This document shows, in pieces, positions 44,090 through 52,526 of a stretch of 64,000 nucleotides of DNA (position 1 is the stretch's first letter; the number at the start of each line of letters is the position of its first letter). The notes under the pieces were generated by a model, which ran no database searches, had not been told where the DNA came from, and was given only the letters and a program-made list of their open reading frames with translations. Origin of the DNA: Novosphingobium mathurense. Lineage in GTDB: Bacteria > Pseudomonadota > Alphaproteobacteria > Sphingomonadales > Sphingomonadaceae. Where the stretch lies: the NCBI RefSeq assembly GCF_900168325.1, contig NZ_FVZE01000009.1, forward strand, positions 1-64,000. The letters run 5' to 3'. The translations under genes were made by a program, and so were the position numbers.

Positions 44090-45081
44090 TGCCCATTCGC
44101 CCAATCTCTCGCGCGGCGCTTGCTGCGGCAGTCCTGCTCGCCGGACTTGGCACTGTCGGCACGGCTGCGGGCCAGGCTGGTGCGCCGCCTGCAAGCAAGT
44201 TCGTGACCCTGGGCACCCACGGTGGCCCTGTATCCAATCCGACCCGATCGCAACCTGCCAATGCGCTGATCGTGGGTAATGATGTCTACATCGTCGATGT
44301 TGGCGACGGAGCCGTGCAGCAGATGGCCAAGTCCGGAATACGTCTCGGCCAGATCAAAGCCGTCTTTATCTCGCACCTGCACTTCGACCACACCGGCGGT
44401 CTCGGCGCCTTGCTTGGGCTACGGTTGCAGACCAATGTGCCCGGCAAGCTCACCATCTATGGCCCGCCGGGAACCCGGGAACTCGTCGCCGGACTGGTCA
44501 GCTCCGAGCGCCCGGCTAGCGTCGCTGGCTACGGCATTCCGGGGCAGGGTTATGGAAATCCGGCCGACAAGGTCGAGGTCATCGAAATTGCCGATGGTCA
44601 GTCGCTTCAAGTCGGGAGCATGACGGTCAAGGTGCGCCAGAACACGCACTACAGCTTTCCGGCCGGGAGCGAGATGGACCAGCATTACAAGTCGGTCTCG
44701 TTCCGCTTCAACCTGCCTGACCGCTCGATCGTGGTGACTGGCGACACCGGCCCGAGTGGAGCCGTTGCAGAGCTTGCCAAGGGCGCCGATCTGCTGGTTT
44801 CCGAGATGATCGACGAGGAGGCCACCGTCGCCGCCGTGCGTCGCAACTCTCCGAACATGCCGCCAGCGCAGGTTGCCAATGTCGTCGAGCACTTGACCTC
44901 GCACCACCTGACCCCAAGCGACGTCGGCAAGCTCGCTGCTACCTCGGGAGTAAAGTCTGTGGTCGTCACTCACCTTGCCGGTGACAATCCGACCAGCGCT
45001 GATCTCCTGCGTTACCTCAAGGACATCAAGACCCAGTACGCCGGGCCGGTCATCGTTGCCAGCGATCTCGACCGCTTCTAA
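44089..45081 (+). CDS. Secreted metallo-beta-lactamase-fold hydrolase
   Basis: A 330-residue MBL-fold enzyme with a signal peptide (ISRAALAAAVLLAGLGTVG). The zinc motif is SHLHFDHTGG; further ligands are in ITGDTG-type VVTGDTGPSG, and a His in VVVTHLAGDN. Periplasmic location is likely. Such proteins include lactonases and esterases and RNase Z-like arylsulfatases. It sits inside an otherwise cytosolic catabolic operon, so it could process the substrate before import. The start is the ATG at 44089, with GGAGAG upstream. Confidence 0.85.
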   Translation: MPIRPISRAALAAAVLLAGLGTVGTAAGQAGAPPASKFVTLGTHGGPVSNPTRSQPANALIVGNDVYIVDVGDGAVQQMAKSGIRLGQIKAVFISHLHFDHTGGLGALLGLRLQTNVPGKLTIYGPPGTRELVAGLVSSERPASVAGYGIPGQGYGNPADKVEVIEIADGQSLQVGSMTVKVRQNTHYSFPAGSEMDQHYKSVSFRFNLPDRSIVVTGDTGPSGAVAELAKGADLLVSEMIDEEATVAAVRRNSPNMPPAQVANVVEHLTSHHLTPSDVGKLAATSGVKSVVVTHLAGDNPTSADLLRYLKDIKTQYAGPVIVASDLDRF

Positions 45082-45093
45082 GGAGAGCGATCC

Positions 45094-46158
45094 GTGTATC
45101 CATTCGCCACACCAAGCTCGATCGTCCGCAACCGCTGGTACATCGCTGCTTTTTCCAACGAAATCACCCGTGAGCCGATCGAGCGCAAACTGCTTGGCCT
45201 GCCGGTAGCGCTCTACCGCAAGGAAAGCGGCGAGCCGGTTGCGATGTATGGTCTGTGCCCGCACCGTTATTACCCGCTCGCCCTTGGCAAGCTGCAGGGC
45301 GACGCGCTCGTCTGCGGTTACCACGGCTTCGTGTTCCAGGCCGACGGCAAGTGCAGCGAGATCCCGTCGCAAGGGACGGGTGCTGGATTCTGCCAGCCGA
45401 CCTACCAGATCGTCGAGAAGGGGCCGCTGTGCTGGATCTGGATGGGCGATGCCGACGAGTGTGACTCCGCACTTATCCCGCCCTATGCTGACTTCGGCCT
45501 GGGCGAGCCGGGCTGGCGTTATAGCTCGGCCAATTACTTCCACCTCAAGGGACGTAGCCAGTTGCTGGTCGACAACCTGATGGATCTGACGCATCTGCCC
45601 TATGTCCACCATCACATTGGCGGCGGCGAGGCGATGAAGAACCCCTCGATCACCGAAGAGGAGCGTGGTGCAATCTACCGCGTCTCCCGGACCGGAAAAG
45701 TGCCTTACACTCCGTTCCACGAACTGGTGTTCGGACCAGAGGCGAAGTTTGAAGGGTTCTCGGATTTTCTCTCGCTCACCGATTTCTATGGTCCGGAGTT
45801 CATCCGAACGAGTCTGCCGATTACCACTGCAGTCAACGGACAGGACAGTGTGCCCGAAGCGCTCGGTGCACTTTATATCCTGCACGGGATCACGCCGGAG
45901 ACCGAGACAACAACCCACTATTTTGGCTTTTCCATGCGCAACTTCCGCCTCGACAGCGAAGAACTCGACGCATTCCAGCACACATCGGACTGCAAAATCC
46001 GCCAGCAGGATGTTGACGCGATAGACGCCGTGGAACGCGAGCTCGACGAAGCTGCCGCGCGTCAGCGCGAACTGCTTGTTCGCTCGGATGCCCCTGCGGT
46101 CAAGGTTCGCCGCCGGATCGCCGCAATGTTGGAAGCCGAACAGGTTCTCGCAAATTAG
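45094..46158 (+). CDS. Rieske non-haem iron oxygenase, alpha subunit (VanA/phthalate type)
   Basis: A 354-residue cytosolic ring-hydroxylating or O-demethylating oxygenase. The Rieske cluster ligands are Cys55-His57 (LCPHRYYPLALG) and Cys74-His77 (VCGYHG). The mononuclear iron site is NLMDLTHLPYVHHH, with Asp164, His167 and His172, including the bridging Asp. It resembles vanillate or phthalate oxygenases, which need a separate reductase; none is encoded in this operon. The start is GTG at 45094, preceded by AAGGAGAG. It probably begins degradation by hydroxylating or demethylating the ring. Confidence 0.92.
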   Translation: MYPFATPSSIVRNRWYIAAFSNEITREPIERKLLGLPVALYRKESGEPVAMYGLCPHRYYPLALGKLQGDALVCGYHGFVFQADGKCSEIPSQGTGAGFCQPTYQIVEKGPLCWIWMGDADECDSALIPPYADFGLGEPGWRYSSANYFHLKGRSQLLVDNLMDLTHLPYVHHHIGGGEAMKNPSITEEERGAIYRVSRTGKVPYTPFHELVFGPEAKFEGFSDFLSLTDFYGPEFIRTSLPITTAVNGQDSVPEALGALYILHGITPETETTTHYFGFSMRNFRLDSEELDAFQHTSDCKIRQQDVDAIDAVERELDEAAARQRELLVRSDAPAVKVRRRIAAMLEAEQVLAN

Positions 46159-46172
46159 TCTGAGGGGCCCCC

Positions 46173-46607
46173 ATGCGCGAAGACCGATTTGTCCGCTACG
46201 CCCCTCAAATCCTGGGCATACTGCGGATCATGACAGCCTTGCTCTACATGCAGCATGGACTCCAGAAGCTGTTCAAGTTCCCTGACGCGGGCCACCATCC
46301 AGAGCCATTCCAGATTCTGACGCTTGCCGGCATCGCAGGCATTCTTGAAACTTTTGGCGGCTTGTCAGTGCTCTTGGGCCTGTTCATGCGACCGGTCGCC
46401 TTCGTGCTCTGCGGACAAATGGCAGTAGCGTATTTTCTCGTCCACCTTGGCAACAATCTCGGCCGACCCAATGGCATCTTCCCGGTGGTGAACGGCGGCG
46501 ATCTCGCGATCCTGTTCTGCTTCGTCTTCCTCTACCTGTTCATCGCCGGTCCGGGCGCGTTCAGCATCGATGGACGGCTCTCAGCGAAAAAGGGAGAAAA
46601 ATCGTGA
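46173..46607 (+). CDS. DoxX-family membrane protein
   Basis: A 144-residue inner-membrane protein with four predicted helices and the DoxX signature LLYMQHGLQKLFKFPD at the start of helix 1, then AGIAGILETFGGLSVLLGLF and AVAYFLVHL. DoxX-like proteins are frequent companions of oxygenases and have been proposed to have redox-linked roles, unproven. Its stop overlaps the GTG start of the DUF2218 gene (GTGA), so translation is coupled. Confidence 0.88.
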   Translation: MREDRFVRYAPQILGILRIMTALLYMQHGLQKLFKFPDAGHHPEPFQILTLAGIAGILETFGGLSVLLGLFMRPVAFVLCGQMAVAYFLVHLGNNLGRPNGIFPVVNGGDLAILFCFVFLYLFIAGPGAFSIDGRLSAKKGEKS

Positions 46608-46939
46608 GCGCCAGCTTCTCGGCTCGTGGCGTGTTTGTCACTCCAAATGGCTCGAAATACCTCCAGCAACTCTGCAAGCACTGGGCCTACAACCTATCAG
46701 TCACCTTCGATGAGCACCGGGGCGAAATCGTCTTTCCGCGCGAAGGCCGGGGCGGAAATTGGCCGGCAGATGCCAAAGTCGTGCTTGAACTTACGGAAAC
46801 GGGCCTCGCCTGCAAGATCGAAGCCAGTGCCGAAGGGCAACTCGAAGGCCTGAAAGGGGCGCTCGCCCGCACCTCGACCGGTTCGCGTTCCGTGAAGCAC
46901 CTGTGCCAGTTGAATGGGAGACGGCAGCATGATGCATGA
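46604..46939 (+). CDS. DUF2218 domain-containing protein
   Basis: A 111-residue soluble protein with GSKYLQQLCKHWAYNL, EHRGEIVFPREG and LELTETGLACKIEAS, matching the DUF2218 pattern. Family members are small, of unknown function and often near iron or siderophore genes, with a conserved Cys-x2-H (LCKHW) that could bind metal. It starts with GTG overlapping the DoxX stop and overlaps the following gene's start, so it is embedded in the operon. Confidence 0.8.
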   Translation: MSASFSARGVFVTPNGSKYLQQLCKHWAYNLSVTFDEHRGEIVFPREGRGGNWPADAKVVLELTETGLACKIEASAEGQLEGLKGALARTSTGSRSVKHLCQLNGRRQHDA

Positions 46940-47387
46940 CCAATATATCCGGCGTGAGACGTTGGTCAGCATGACGATCAATGGCGTGTTATCGCTGCTG
47001 TTCTTCCTGCTCGTTTTTGGCATTGCTCCCTCGGTGGCCGTCTGGGGCATCGGCAATTGGGTGTTCGACTACCTGCCGCAGAGCTTCATGATCACCCTGA
47101 TGAGCACACTCGTCCCCGGGGCGCTTACCGCGAAGCGCCTCAAGGCCGGTGTGCTGACACCGTCCGGGAGTGCGTCCCGCCTTCCGCGCCCGCTCTTGTT
47201 GCGCGCCCTCCTGATGGCCGTGGTCGCAGCATTGCTCGGGACGACCCTGGTCGCGGCACTCGCTGGTGCAGTCGGTATCGTGACGCTTGGCTGGACCTCG
47301 GCACTGGTCATCAAGGTGCTCTACGGCGTCGCACTCGGCGCGGTGGTCACGCCGATCGGGCTGCGGGCAGCACTCACCAACGCCTGA
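46929..47387 (+). CDS. Small integral membrane protein (unknown)
   Basis: A 152-residue, four-helix membrane protein: MTINGVLSLLFFLLVFGIA, FMITLMSTLVPGAL, LLLRALLMAVVAALLG and ALVIKVLYGVALGAVVTP. No family was recognised. The ATG at 46929 follows GGGAGA and overlaps the DUF2218 stop region. Its position between a DoxX/DUF2218 pair and two hydrolases suggests a membrane partner, or a permease-like role for pathway intermediates; this is inference. Confidence 0.75.
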   Translation: MMHDQYIRRETLVSMTINGVLSLLFFLLVFGIAPSVAVWGIGNWVFDYLPQSFMITLMSTLVPGALTAKRLKAGVLTPSGSASRLPRPLLLRALLMAVVAALLGTTLVAALAGAVGIVTLGWTSALVIKVLYGVALGAVVTPIGLRAALTNA

Positions 47388-47396
47388 GGATTCCAC

Positions 47397-48176
47397 ATGA
47401 CCCGCCGATTTGTCGATCTCTCGATCACCCTGTGCAACGACGTGGTATCCGACCCGCCGTTTCTCAAACCCGAAATCACTTATCAGACCCACAGCGAAAC
47501 CATGCCGGAATTGGCGCATTTCTTTCCCGGCGTTACTGCCGAGCAGACGCCAGATTCTGCCGGTTTCGCAGCAGCTGAATGGGTCAGGCTCACTACGCAT
47601 AGTGGCACCCATCTTGATGCCCCGTGGCATTTCCACCCCACCCAGGATGGCGGCGCACCCGCGCTGACGATCGATCAGATCCCGCTCGAGTGGTGCTTTC
47701 AGCCCGGTGTGAAGCTGGATTTCCGCCATTTCGCCGATGGCTATGTGGTTACCGCGCAGGACGTGGAGAACGAACTCCAGAGGATCGGTCACGAGCTTCA
47801 ACCGCTCGATATCGTGCTGGTGAACACGGCGGCCGGCAAGGCGCTGGGAGATCCCGAATATGTGAGTCGCGGTTGCGGAATGGGCTACGAGGCAACAATG
47901 TACCTCACAAGCCGCGGGGTGCGGGTCACCGGTACCGACGCCTGGTCATGGGATGCGCCGTTCGTCCACACAGCGGCAAAGGTCAAAGAGAGCGGCGATG
48001 CCTCGCTGATTTGGGAAGGTCACAAGGCGGGCCGCGACATCGGCTATTGCCATCTCGAAAAGCTGCACAACCTTGAGATCCTGCCCCCCACCGGTTTCAC
48101 GGTCAGCTGCTTTCCGCACAAGATCAAGGGTGCATCGGCCGGGTGGACTAGGGCCGTCGCCATTTTCGAGGACTGA
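47397..48176 (+). CDS. Cyclase-family hydrolase (kynurenine-formamidase-like)
   Basis: A 259-residue cyclase/KynB-type metallohydrolase: FVDLSITLCNDV and the metal-binding HSGTHLDAPWHFH signature, followed by IVLVNTAAGKA and YLTSRGVRVTGTDAW. These enzymes hydrolyse amides, formamides, lactones or cyclic ring-cleavage products. It is 9 nt after the membrane protein and 5 nt before the second FAH gene. It might open a lactone or amide intermediate; the substrate is not deducible. Confidence 0.88.
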   Translation: MTRRFVDLSITLCNDVVSDPPFLKPEITYQTHSETMPELAHFFPGVTAEQTPDSAGFAAAEWVRLTTHSGTHLDAPWHFHPTQDGGAPALTIDQIPLEWCFQPGVKLDFRHFADGYVVTAQDVENELQRIGHELQPLDIVLVNTAAGKALGDPEYVSRGCGMGYEATMYLTSRGVRVTGTDAWSWDAPFVHTAAKVKESGDASLIWEGHKAGRDIGYCHLEKLHNLEILPPTGFTVSCFPHKIKGASAGWTRAVAIFED

Positions 48177-48181
48177 GTGAC

Positions 48182-49153
48182 ATGCGTCTTGTAACCTTGG
48201 ATAATGGCACCGCCGACGGGCAACTCTTGGTAGTTTCCGCCGATGGCACCCGTGGCCTGACCACTCACATTCCGAGCCTTCTTGCCGCAATCGAACATTG
48301 GGAGATGGCGGAAAGCACCTTGCGCGACCTCAGCATGCGCCTCGGTGCAGGCGAAGGTGAGCCGCTTGATCATACAAAGCTTCGCGCGCCGCTTCCCCGG
48401 TCCTGGCAGTGGCTCGATGGTTCTGCATTTGGGACGCATGGCGAGCTTATGCAGATCGCATTCAATCTCCCGCCGATCGAGACTGACCGCCCGTTGATGT
48501 ACCAGGGGCTGTCGGATCGATTTCTAGGGCCACGCGAGCCCGCTCCCTTCCCCAGCGAAGCCGACGGGATCGATTTCGAAGGCGAGTTTGGCGTAATCGT
48601 CGATGCCGTGCCGATGGGGACAGGCCCGGCAGAGGCGATGCAGCACATCCGTCTCGTCGTCCAAATCAATGACTGGTCGTTGCGCGCCATTGCGCCGGTG
48701 GAGATGAAAACCGGTTTCGGGTGGGTTCAAGCAAAGCCCGCGTGCGCGATGGCGCCCTTTGCCGTCACCCCGGATGAATTGGGCGAGGCTTGGCGAGACG
48801 GACGGGTTTGTATGGATCTTCACGTGTCCTGGAATGGTCGGCCTTTTGGGCATGCCACAGGTGCGGCGATGGACTTCGGCTTTCACGAACTTGTCGCCCA
48901 TGCAGCACGCACCCGCAATCTCGTGGCCGGAACGATCATTGGATCAGGAACTATTTCGAACAGCAACTATGCCGAAGTTGGGTCCAGTTGTATCTCGGAA
49001 CGGCGCGCGATTGAAATCATAGCGGGCGGAAATCCGGAAACACCATTCATGAGCTTTGGTGACATGGTCCGGATGGAAGGGACATTGCCTGATGGTAACT
49101 ATCCGTTTGGCGTCATCGAACAGCAGGTCGTGCAAGCAGCCTCAGCCAACTAA
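48182..49153 (+). CDS. Fumarylacetoacetate hydrolase family protein (second)
   Basis: A 323-residue FAH-superfamily protein with a typical N-terminal domain (VTLDNGTADGQLLVVSADG) and the core LMYQGLSDRFLGPREPAPF, FEGEFGVIVDAVPMG with the metal-binding E-x-E, QINDWSLRAIAP and AGTIIGSGTISN. It differs clearly from the first FAH (41990), so it probably acts on another intermediate. It closes the eleven-gene operon; no terminator with a T run was found after the stop. Confidence 0.88.
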   Translation: MRLVTLDNGTADGQLLVVSADGTRGLTTHIPSLLAAIEHWEMAESTLRDLSMRLGAGEGEPLDHTKLRAPLPRSWQWLDGSAFGTHGELMQIAFNLPPIETDRPLMYQGLSDRFLGPREPAPFPSEADGIDFEGEFGVIVDAVPMGTGPAEAMQHIRLVVQINDWSLRAIAPVEMKTGFGWVQAKPACAMAPFAVTPDELGEAWRDGRVCMDLHVSWNGRPFGHATGAAMDFGFHELVAHAARTRNLVAGTIIGSGTISNSNYAEVGSSCISERRAIEIIAGGNPETPFMSFGDMVRMEGTLPDGNYPFGVIEQQVVQAASAN

Positions 49154-49307
49154 CATTACAGTTGTGATTTAATCTTCAAGTGCGCCGCTTGGGCGGCAGC
49201 CTGATGCGCGCGTCGCCATACAGACCATGCGATGTAATGTGCAGGTCTGATCTGGCGCTGACTGAGCCGACTGGCGATGTGTCTAATCTCTTGGACTGAC
49301 CAGCGGA

Positions 49308-50264
49308 TCAGGGGCCTGCAGAGGCCATTCGTACTGGCACCAGATTACACAGTCGAGCTACCGCAGCTACTGCCGCACCAAATTCGGGAACGTCGGCGTC
49401 GCCGGCAAAAGCCATGCCGCGCACGAACCGCTCATATTCCCTGGTATACTCAGGATCAGTTGCCAGCTTCTCACGCATCGCCGCAAGACGGTCCCGCGGT
49501 GCCATATTGGCAACGCCGCCGCCGCCCCTGTGGCTGTCTTCCGCAAGGATCGTCTTTAATAGCGTAGGAAATTCAGGATGCTCCATCGCCAGCGGTTCCA
49601 ATGCCGCCAAGTCGTGCAAATGGCGGACGATAGTGGGATCATCATCCTCATGCGCACGGTCGCGCAACAGCATTCGCCACGAGAAAGCACTCAACTTATC
49701 GGCCGCTGTCTCGACAGGATCGATGCAGGCAATATCGGGTACCTCTGGCGCAGACCGCGCATATTGCCCGGCAAGCGAGGTAATGGCTTTGTGTTGGACC
49801 GCAAGCCGGGGCGACTTGGCCGAGACCTGAGCGAGAATATGCGGCCGCAATGAACTATGCGGCTGCATGACAGTCGGATAAGTCATCTCAAGCTCGATGA
49901 AGCGATGCTCGTCGCGTGAGATGCATGAGGTGACATTGAAGCCCAACTCCGTCCAGGTATCTACTATCGCATCGCGAAACGCCTTGAGCACTTGCCTGCG
50001 CTGGTTTCGGCTTCGCGCCATGAAGCCGTCCGATAGGAGAAGCTTGAAGTCGATATCCTCCGAGAAACGGCTGATGAGACCATAGGCTTTGAGCAGCGAG
50101 GTGCCGCCCGAGAAGACTGGGGTAAAATTCTCCGTCGCAAGACCGGACAACCGTTCTATTGCCTGGACGACGAACCAATCCTTCTCGACAAAAGCTTCAT
50201 CGACGGCGAGCGCACCTGCGACGCGGCCCAATAGGGCATCATCGGGCGCGTTCGAGAACGACAT
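49308..50264 (-). CDS. AbiEii-type nucleotidyltransferase toxin
   Basis: A 318-residue AbiEii/AbiGii toxin: FSGGTSLLKAYGLISRFSEDIDFKLL holds the GG-S and D-x-D nucleotidyltransferase residues, and KAITSLAGQYARSA and DKLSAFSWRMLLRDR follow. AbiEii toxins transfer nucleotides and block growth; the AbiE pair is a type IV toxin-antitoxin and phage-abortive system. It overlaps the antitoxin gene by 26 nt. Functional state cannot be judged from sequence. Confidence 0.88.
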   Translation of the reverse strand: MSFSNAPDDALLGRVAGALAVDEAFVEKDWFVVQAIERLSGLATENFTPVFSGGTSLLKAYGLISRFSEDIDFKLLLSDGFMARSRNQRRQVLKAFRDAIVDTWTELGFNVTSCISRDEHRFIELEMTYPTVMQPHSSLRPHILAQVSAKSPRLAVQHKAITSLAGQYARSAPEVPDIACIDPVETAADKLSAFSWRMLLRDRAHEDDDPTIVRHLHDLAALEPLAMEHPEFPTLLKTILAEDSHRGGGGVANMAPRDRLAAMREKLATDPEYTREYERFVRGMAFAGDADVPEFGAAVAAVARLCNLVPVRMASAGP

Positions 50265-50835
50265 AATTTCCGTTATATCCTATCTTGCGGCGAATCCGGT
50301 CCTCGACCGTGATTGTTCGGCCTGTTGGTACCTGCGTCGACCGGCCACGATTATAGGCATCTTCAAAGGAGGACGGCGCCACCTTCTTGCCAAGGCGACC
50401 CAGTGCCTCAGTTGCGAGCTTCTTGATGCCGACGATTGGAACCGGCTTGCCGGTAAATGGGGAAACCTCGGCCTTGGCATAAAGTCCGTAACCTATCTGG
50501 ACGAGCTGCCCGTTCTTGGCCTGCTGACGCAGGGCCCTGCCGATGGCGTCATAGCTGCCCAGCGGCGCGAAATCACGGCGCAGGAAGACATTGCGCTTTG
50601 ACCGGCTGACCTTTCTTGCAATGGCATCGGCAATCGTCCCGGTGATGGGAGCTCGCTTGCCCGTCGTCGCCTTGCGATACTGGCCGCGCGCCACCCGTTC
50701 GACACGCTTGTCTTTTATTAGCTGGCGAAGCGTACGGCCGACAGAATCATAATCGGCATCGAGCTGGAGTTCCCTCCTGTTCAATATCTGGCCCGCATCG
50801 AGCCTCTCGAGAATCTGATCAGCTAGTGATGTCAT
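50239..50835 (-). CDS. AbiEi-like antitoxin (DUF6088-type)
   Basis: A 198-residue winged-helix protein with internally repeated helical units (YDSVGRTLRQLIKDKRVERVARGQYRKA-like and YDAIGRALRQQAKNGQLVQIGYGLYAKA-like), ending in a C-terminal part. It precedes and overlaps the AbiEii toxin gene, as in AbiE antitoxins that repress their own promoter. The inverted repeat 12 nt upstream (50848-50870) is a likely operator. Confidence 0.85.
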   Translation of the reverse strand: MTSLADQILERLDAGQILNRRELQLDADYDSVGRTLRQLIKDKRVERVARGQYRKATTGKRAPITGTIADAIARKVSRSKRNVFLRRDFAPLGSYDAIGRALRQQAKNGQLVQIGYGLYAKAEVSPFTGKPVPIVGIKKLATEALGRLGKKVAPSSFEDAYNRGRSTQVPTGRTITVEDRIRRKIGYNGNYVVLERAR

Positions 50836-50847
50836 ATGATAACCAAA

Positions 50848-50870
50848 ATACGACTTTTACGGCATCGTAT
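50848..50870 (-). promoter_or_regulatory. Probable AbiEi operator (inverted repeat)
   Basis: ATACGA-N11-TCGTAT is a perfect inverted repeat between 12 and 35 nt upstream of the antitoxin ATG. AbiEi proteins bind such inverted repeats to autorepress, so this fits in position and form. Confidence 0.55.
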
Positions 50871-51341
50871 ATAGCCATTTCCGATAAAATCTCAAGGGTT
50901 GTAGCTGAGCGGAGGGCGGTCAGGCGAGATTGGGGCCCGAATGCGGCAATCTGGCTTCACCCGGGGCTGCTGATCTCATCGCGCAGGACATTCTTGTTGC
51001 CCACTTATTGGCACGGCCGCGGGCGCCGGGTACCGGATCCCTTTGGGCGAACAGCGAAGTGGTGAGCCCGGCTTCCTGTCGTTTGCGACCAGGCTACGGT
51101 GAAGACGGCCGCATCGATTAATGGTAGAAGCGTTTCTGTCGTGCTTGGTCTTGTCGGCGTGGTCATGATGGATGTGGGTTTGCGATGAACCCCTGCGGGG
51201 AGAGCATGAGGATAGGGTGGCCGTGCCATCCTGATGGCACGGATTTCAACGGCTCCGAATCATCAAAACATAAATACCATCAATATGATATGGTCAATAA
51301 TTTACATAATGTATATTATCTTCTCAAAATATTGTAAGCGG
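50871..51341. other. Gene-free stretch before IS30
   Basis: About 470 nt. From 51234 the sequence turns AT-rich (for example 51264-51335), unlike the surrounding GC-rich DNA. A minus-strand frame at about 51005-51230 starts MTTPTRPSTTETLLPLID but has no recognisable family. I see no complete element end here. Confidence 0.35.
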
Positions 51342-52458
51342 TGGATTCTATTTCGAAGTGCGAAATCCGAGCATTTTGGGGCCTTGGCCCCCTATCGAGG
51401 AAATCGCATGGCACCTCCCTATCGACAGCTTTGCCTGGATGAGCGCGAAACGATTTATCGCATGAACGAAGCGGGTATGCCTGTGAGCGCGATTGCGGAA
51501 AGGCTCGGTCGACATCGCTCGACAATCTATCGCGAGTTGCGTCGCAATTACTTCTACGACGAAGACGCCTGGTTTCGCGGTTATTTTCCCAAAGTTGCCC
51601 ATCGCATTGCCCGAGAACGTCGTGCGCCCGGCCGCAAACTCCTGCGCCATCCTTTACTCGCAGCTTACGTAATAGAAGGCCTACAACGCTGTTGGTCTCC
51701 GGAGCAGATCGCCGGCAGGCTGCGCCTCGAAGCGCCTTTTTCCCAGCGCGTCAGCCACGAGACCATCTATCGATACGTCTATGGCGCCGAGGGAAAGCGG
51801 CAGGACCTTTACCGACATTTGCCCTGGGCGCGCCGTTGTCGCCGCCCACGCCGCGCACGCAAGCCGCGCGGGTTACAGATTCCGGCTGCCAACGGGATCA
51901 AGCAGCGCCCTGCCGAAATTGCCAATCGCCAGGACTTTGGCCACTGGGAAGGAGATCTCATGGCCTTCCGCCAAATCTACGGAAAGGCCAATCTGGCCTG
52001 CCTCGTGGAACGCAAGAGCCGATTCGCCATAGTCTGGCGCAATCCGAACCGCGGTTCGGCGGGCATCATGGCGGGCATTTGCCAGCACCTTGCCCCCTTC
52101 CCCCATGCCTTGCGACAAAGCGTCACGTTTGATCGGGGGACTGAATTCGCCGGGTTCCGCGCGCTCCAATCCGAATTGAAGATGTGCAGCTATTTCTGCG
52201 ACCCAAAGGCCCCATGGCAAAAAGGTGGCGTCGAGAATTTCAACGGCCGGTTGCGCCGCTTCCTACCTTCGGACACCGATATTGCCGCGATGGAAGTGCC
52301 TCAGATCGAAGCCATCTGCCACCAGCTCAACAGCACTCCACGCAAGTGTCTTGGCTATCGCACATCCAGAGAGGTCCTCATGCAGCAAGTCGCCCTCACC
52401 TCAATGCCTATGAATCAGCTGGAGCATCGAACAAACGTCGCACTTCAAATGGAACTCA
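51342..52458 (+). mobile_element. IS30-family insertion sequence
   Basis: An element of about 1.1 kb. Left end TGGATTCTATTTCGAAGTGC (51342) and right end, read inwards, TGAGTTCCATTTGAAGTGCG (from 52458), give imperfect inverted repeats. The right end lies precisely at the 3' end of the MFS gene. It carries one IS30-type transposase gene. No clear target duplication is seen, so the flanks may have been rearranged. Confidence 0.75.
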
Positions 52459-52526
52459 AAAGGCCTCTTCAGTTTCTGCCATTTCCAATTGAGGGATCAT
52501 TAAATGGAAGAATGCTGTGGCGGTAA
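51408..52526 (+). CDS. IS30-family transposase
   Basis: A protein of about 372 residues, starting at the ATG at 51408 (a 58-codon upstream extension lies largely in the AT-rich flank). It has an N-terminal HTH (MPVSAIAERLGRHRSTIYREL) and an IS30-type DDE core: GHWEGDLMAF (first Asp), TFDRGTEFAG (second Asp), FCDPKAPWQKGGVENFNGRL (Glu) and LNSTPRKCLGYRTSREVL. The frame runs past the IS right end (52458) and stops at 52526 inside MFS antisense sequence, so the last ~22 residues are not IS-encoded. Confidence 0.85.
   Translation: MAPPYRQLCLDERETIYRMNEAGMPVSAIAERLGRHRSTIYRELRRNYFYDEDAWFRGYFPKVAHRIARERRAPGRKLLRHPLLAAYVIEGLQRCWSPEQIAGRLRLEAPFSQRVSHETIYRYVYGAEGKRQDLYRHLPWARRCRRPRRARKPRGLQIPAANGIKQRPAEIANRQDFGHWEGDLMAFRQIYGKANLACLVERKSRFAIVWRNPNRGSAGIMAGICQHLAPFPHALRQSVTFDRGTEFAGFRALQSELKMCSYFCDPKAPWQKGGVENFNGRLRRFLPSDTDIAAMEVPQIEAICHQLNSTPRKCLGYRTSREVLMQQVALTSMPMNQLEHRTNVALQMELKRPLQFLPFPIEGSLNGRMLWR

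Noticed and set aside
44419..45981. A 520-codon minus-strand frame opposite the MBL and Rieske genes
   Set aside because: It is antisense to two strongly recognised genes and has no recognisable domain or ribosome site.
46173..46607. DoxX protein read as a terminal quinol oxidase subunit
   Set aside because: The bacterial DoxX family shares only the name and fold class with the archaeal oxidase subunit; no oxidase partner lies here.
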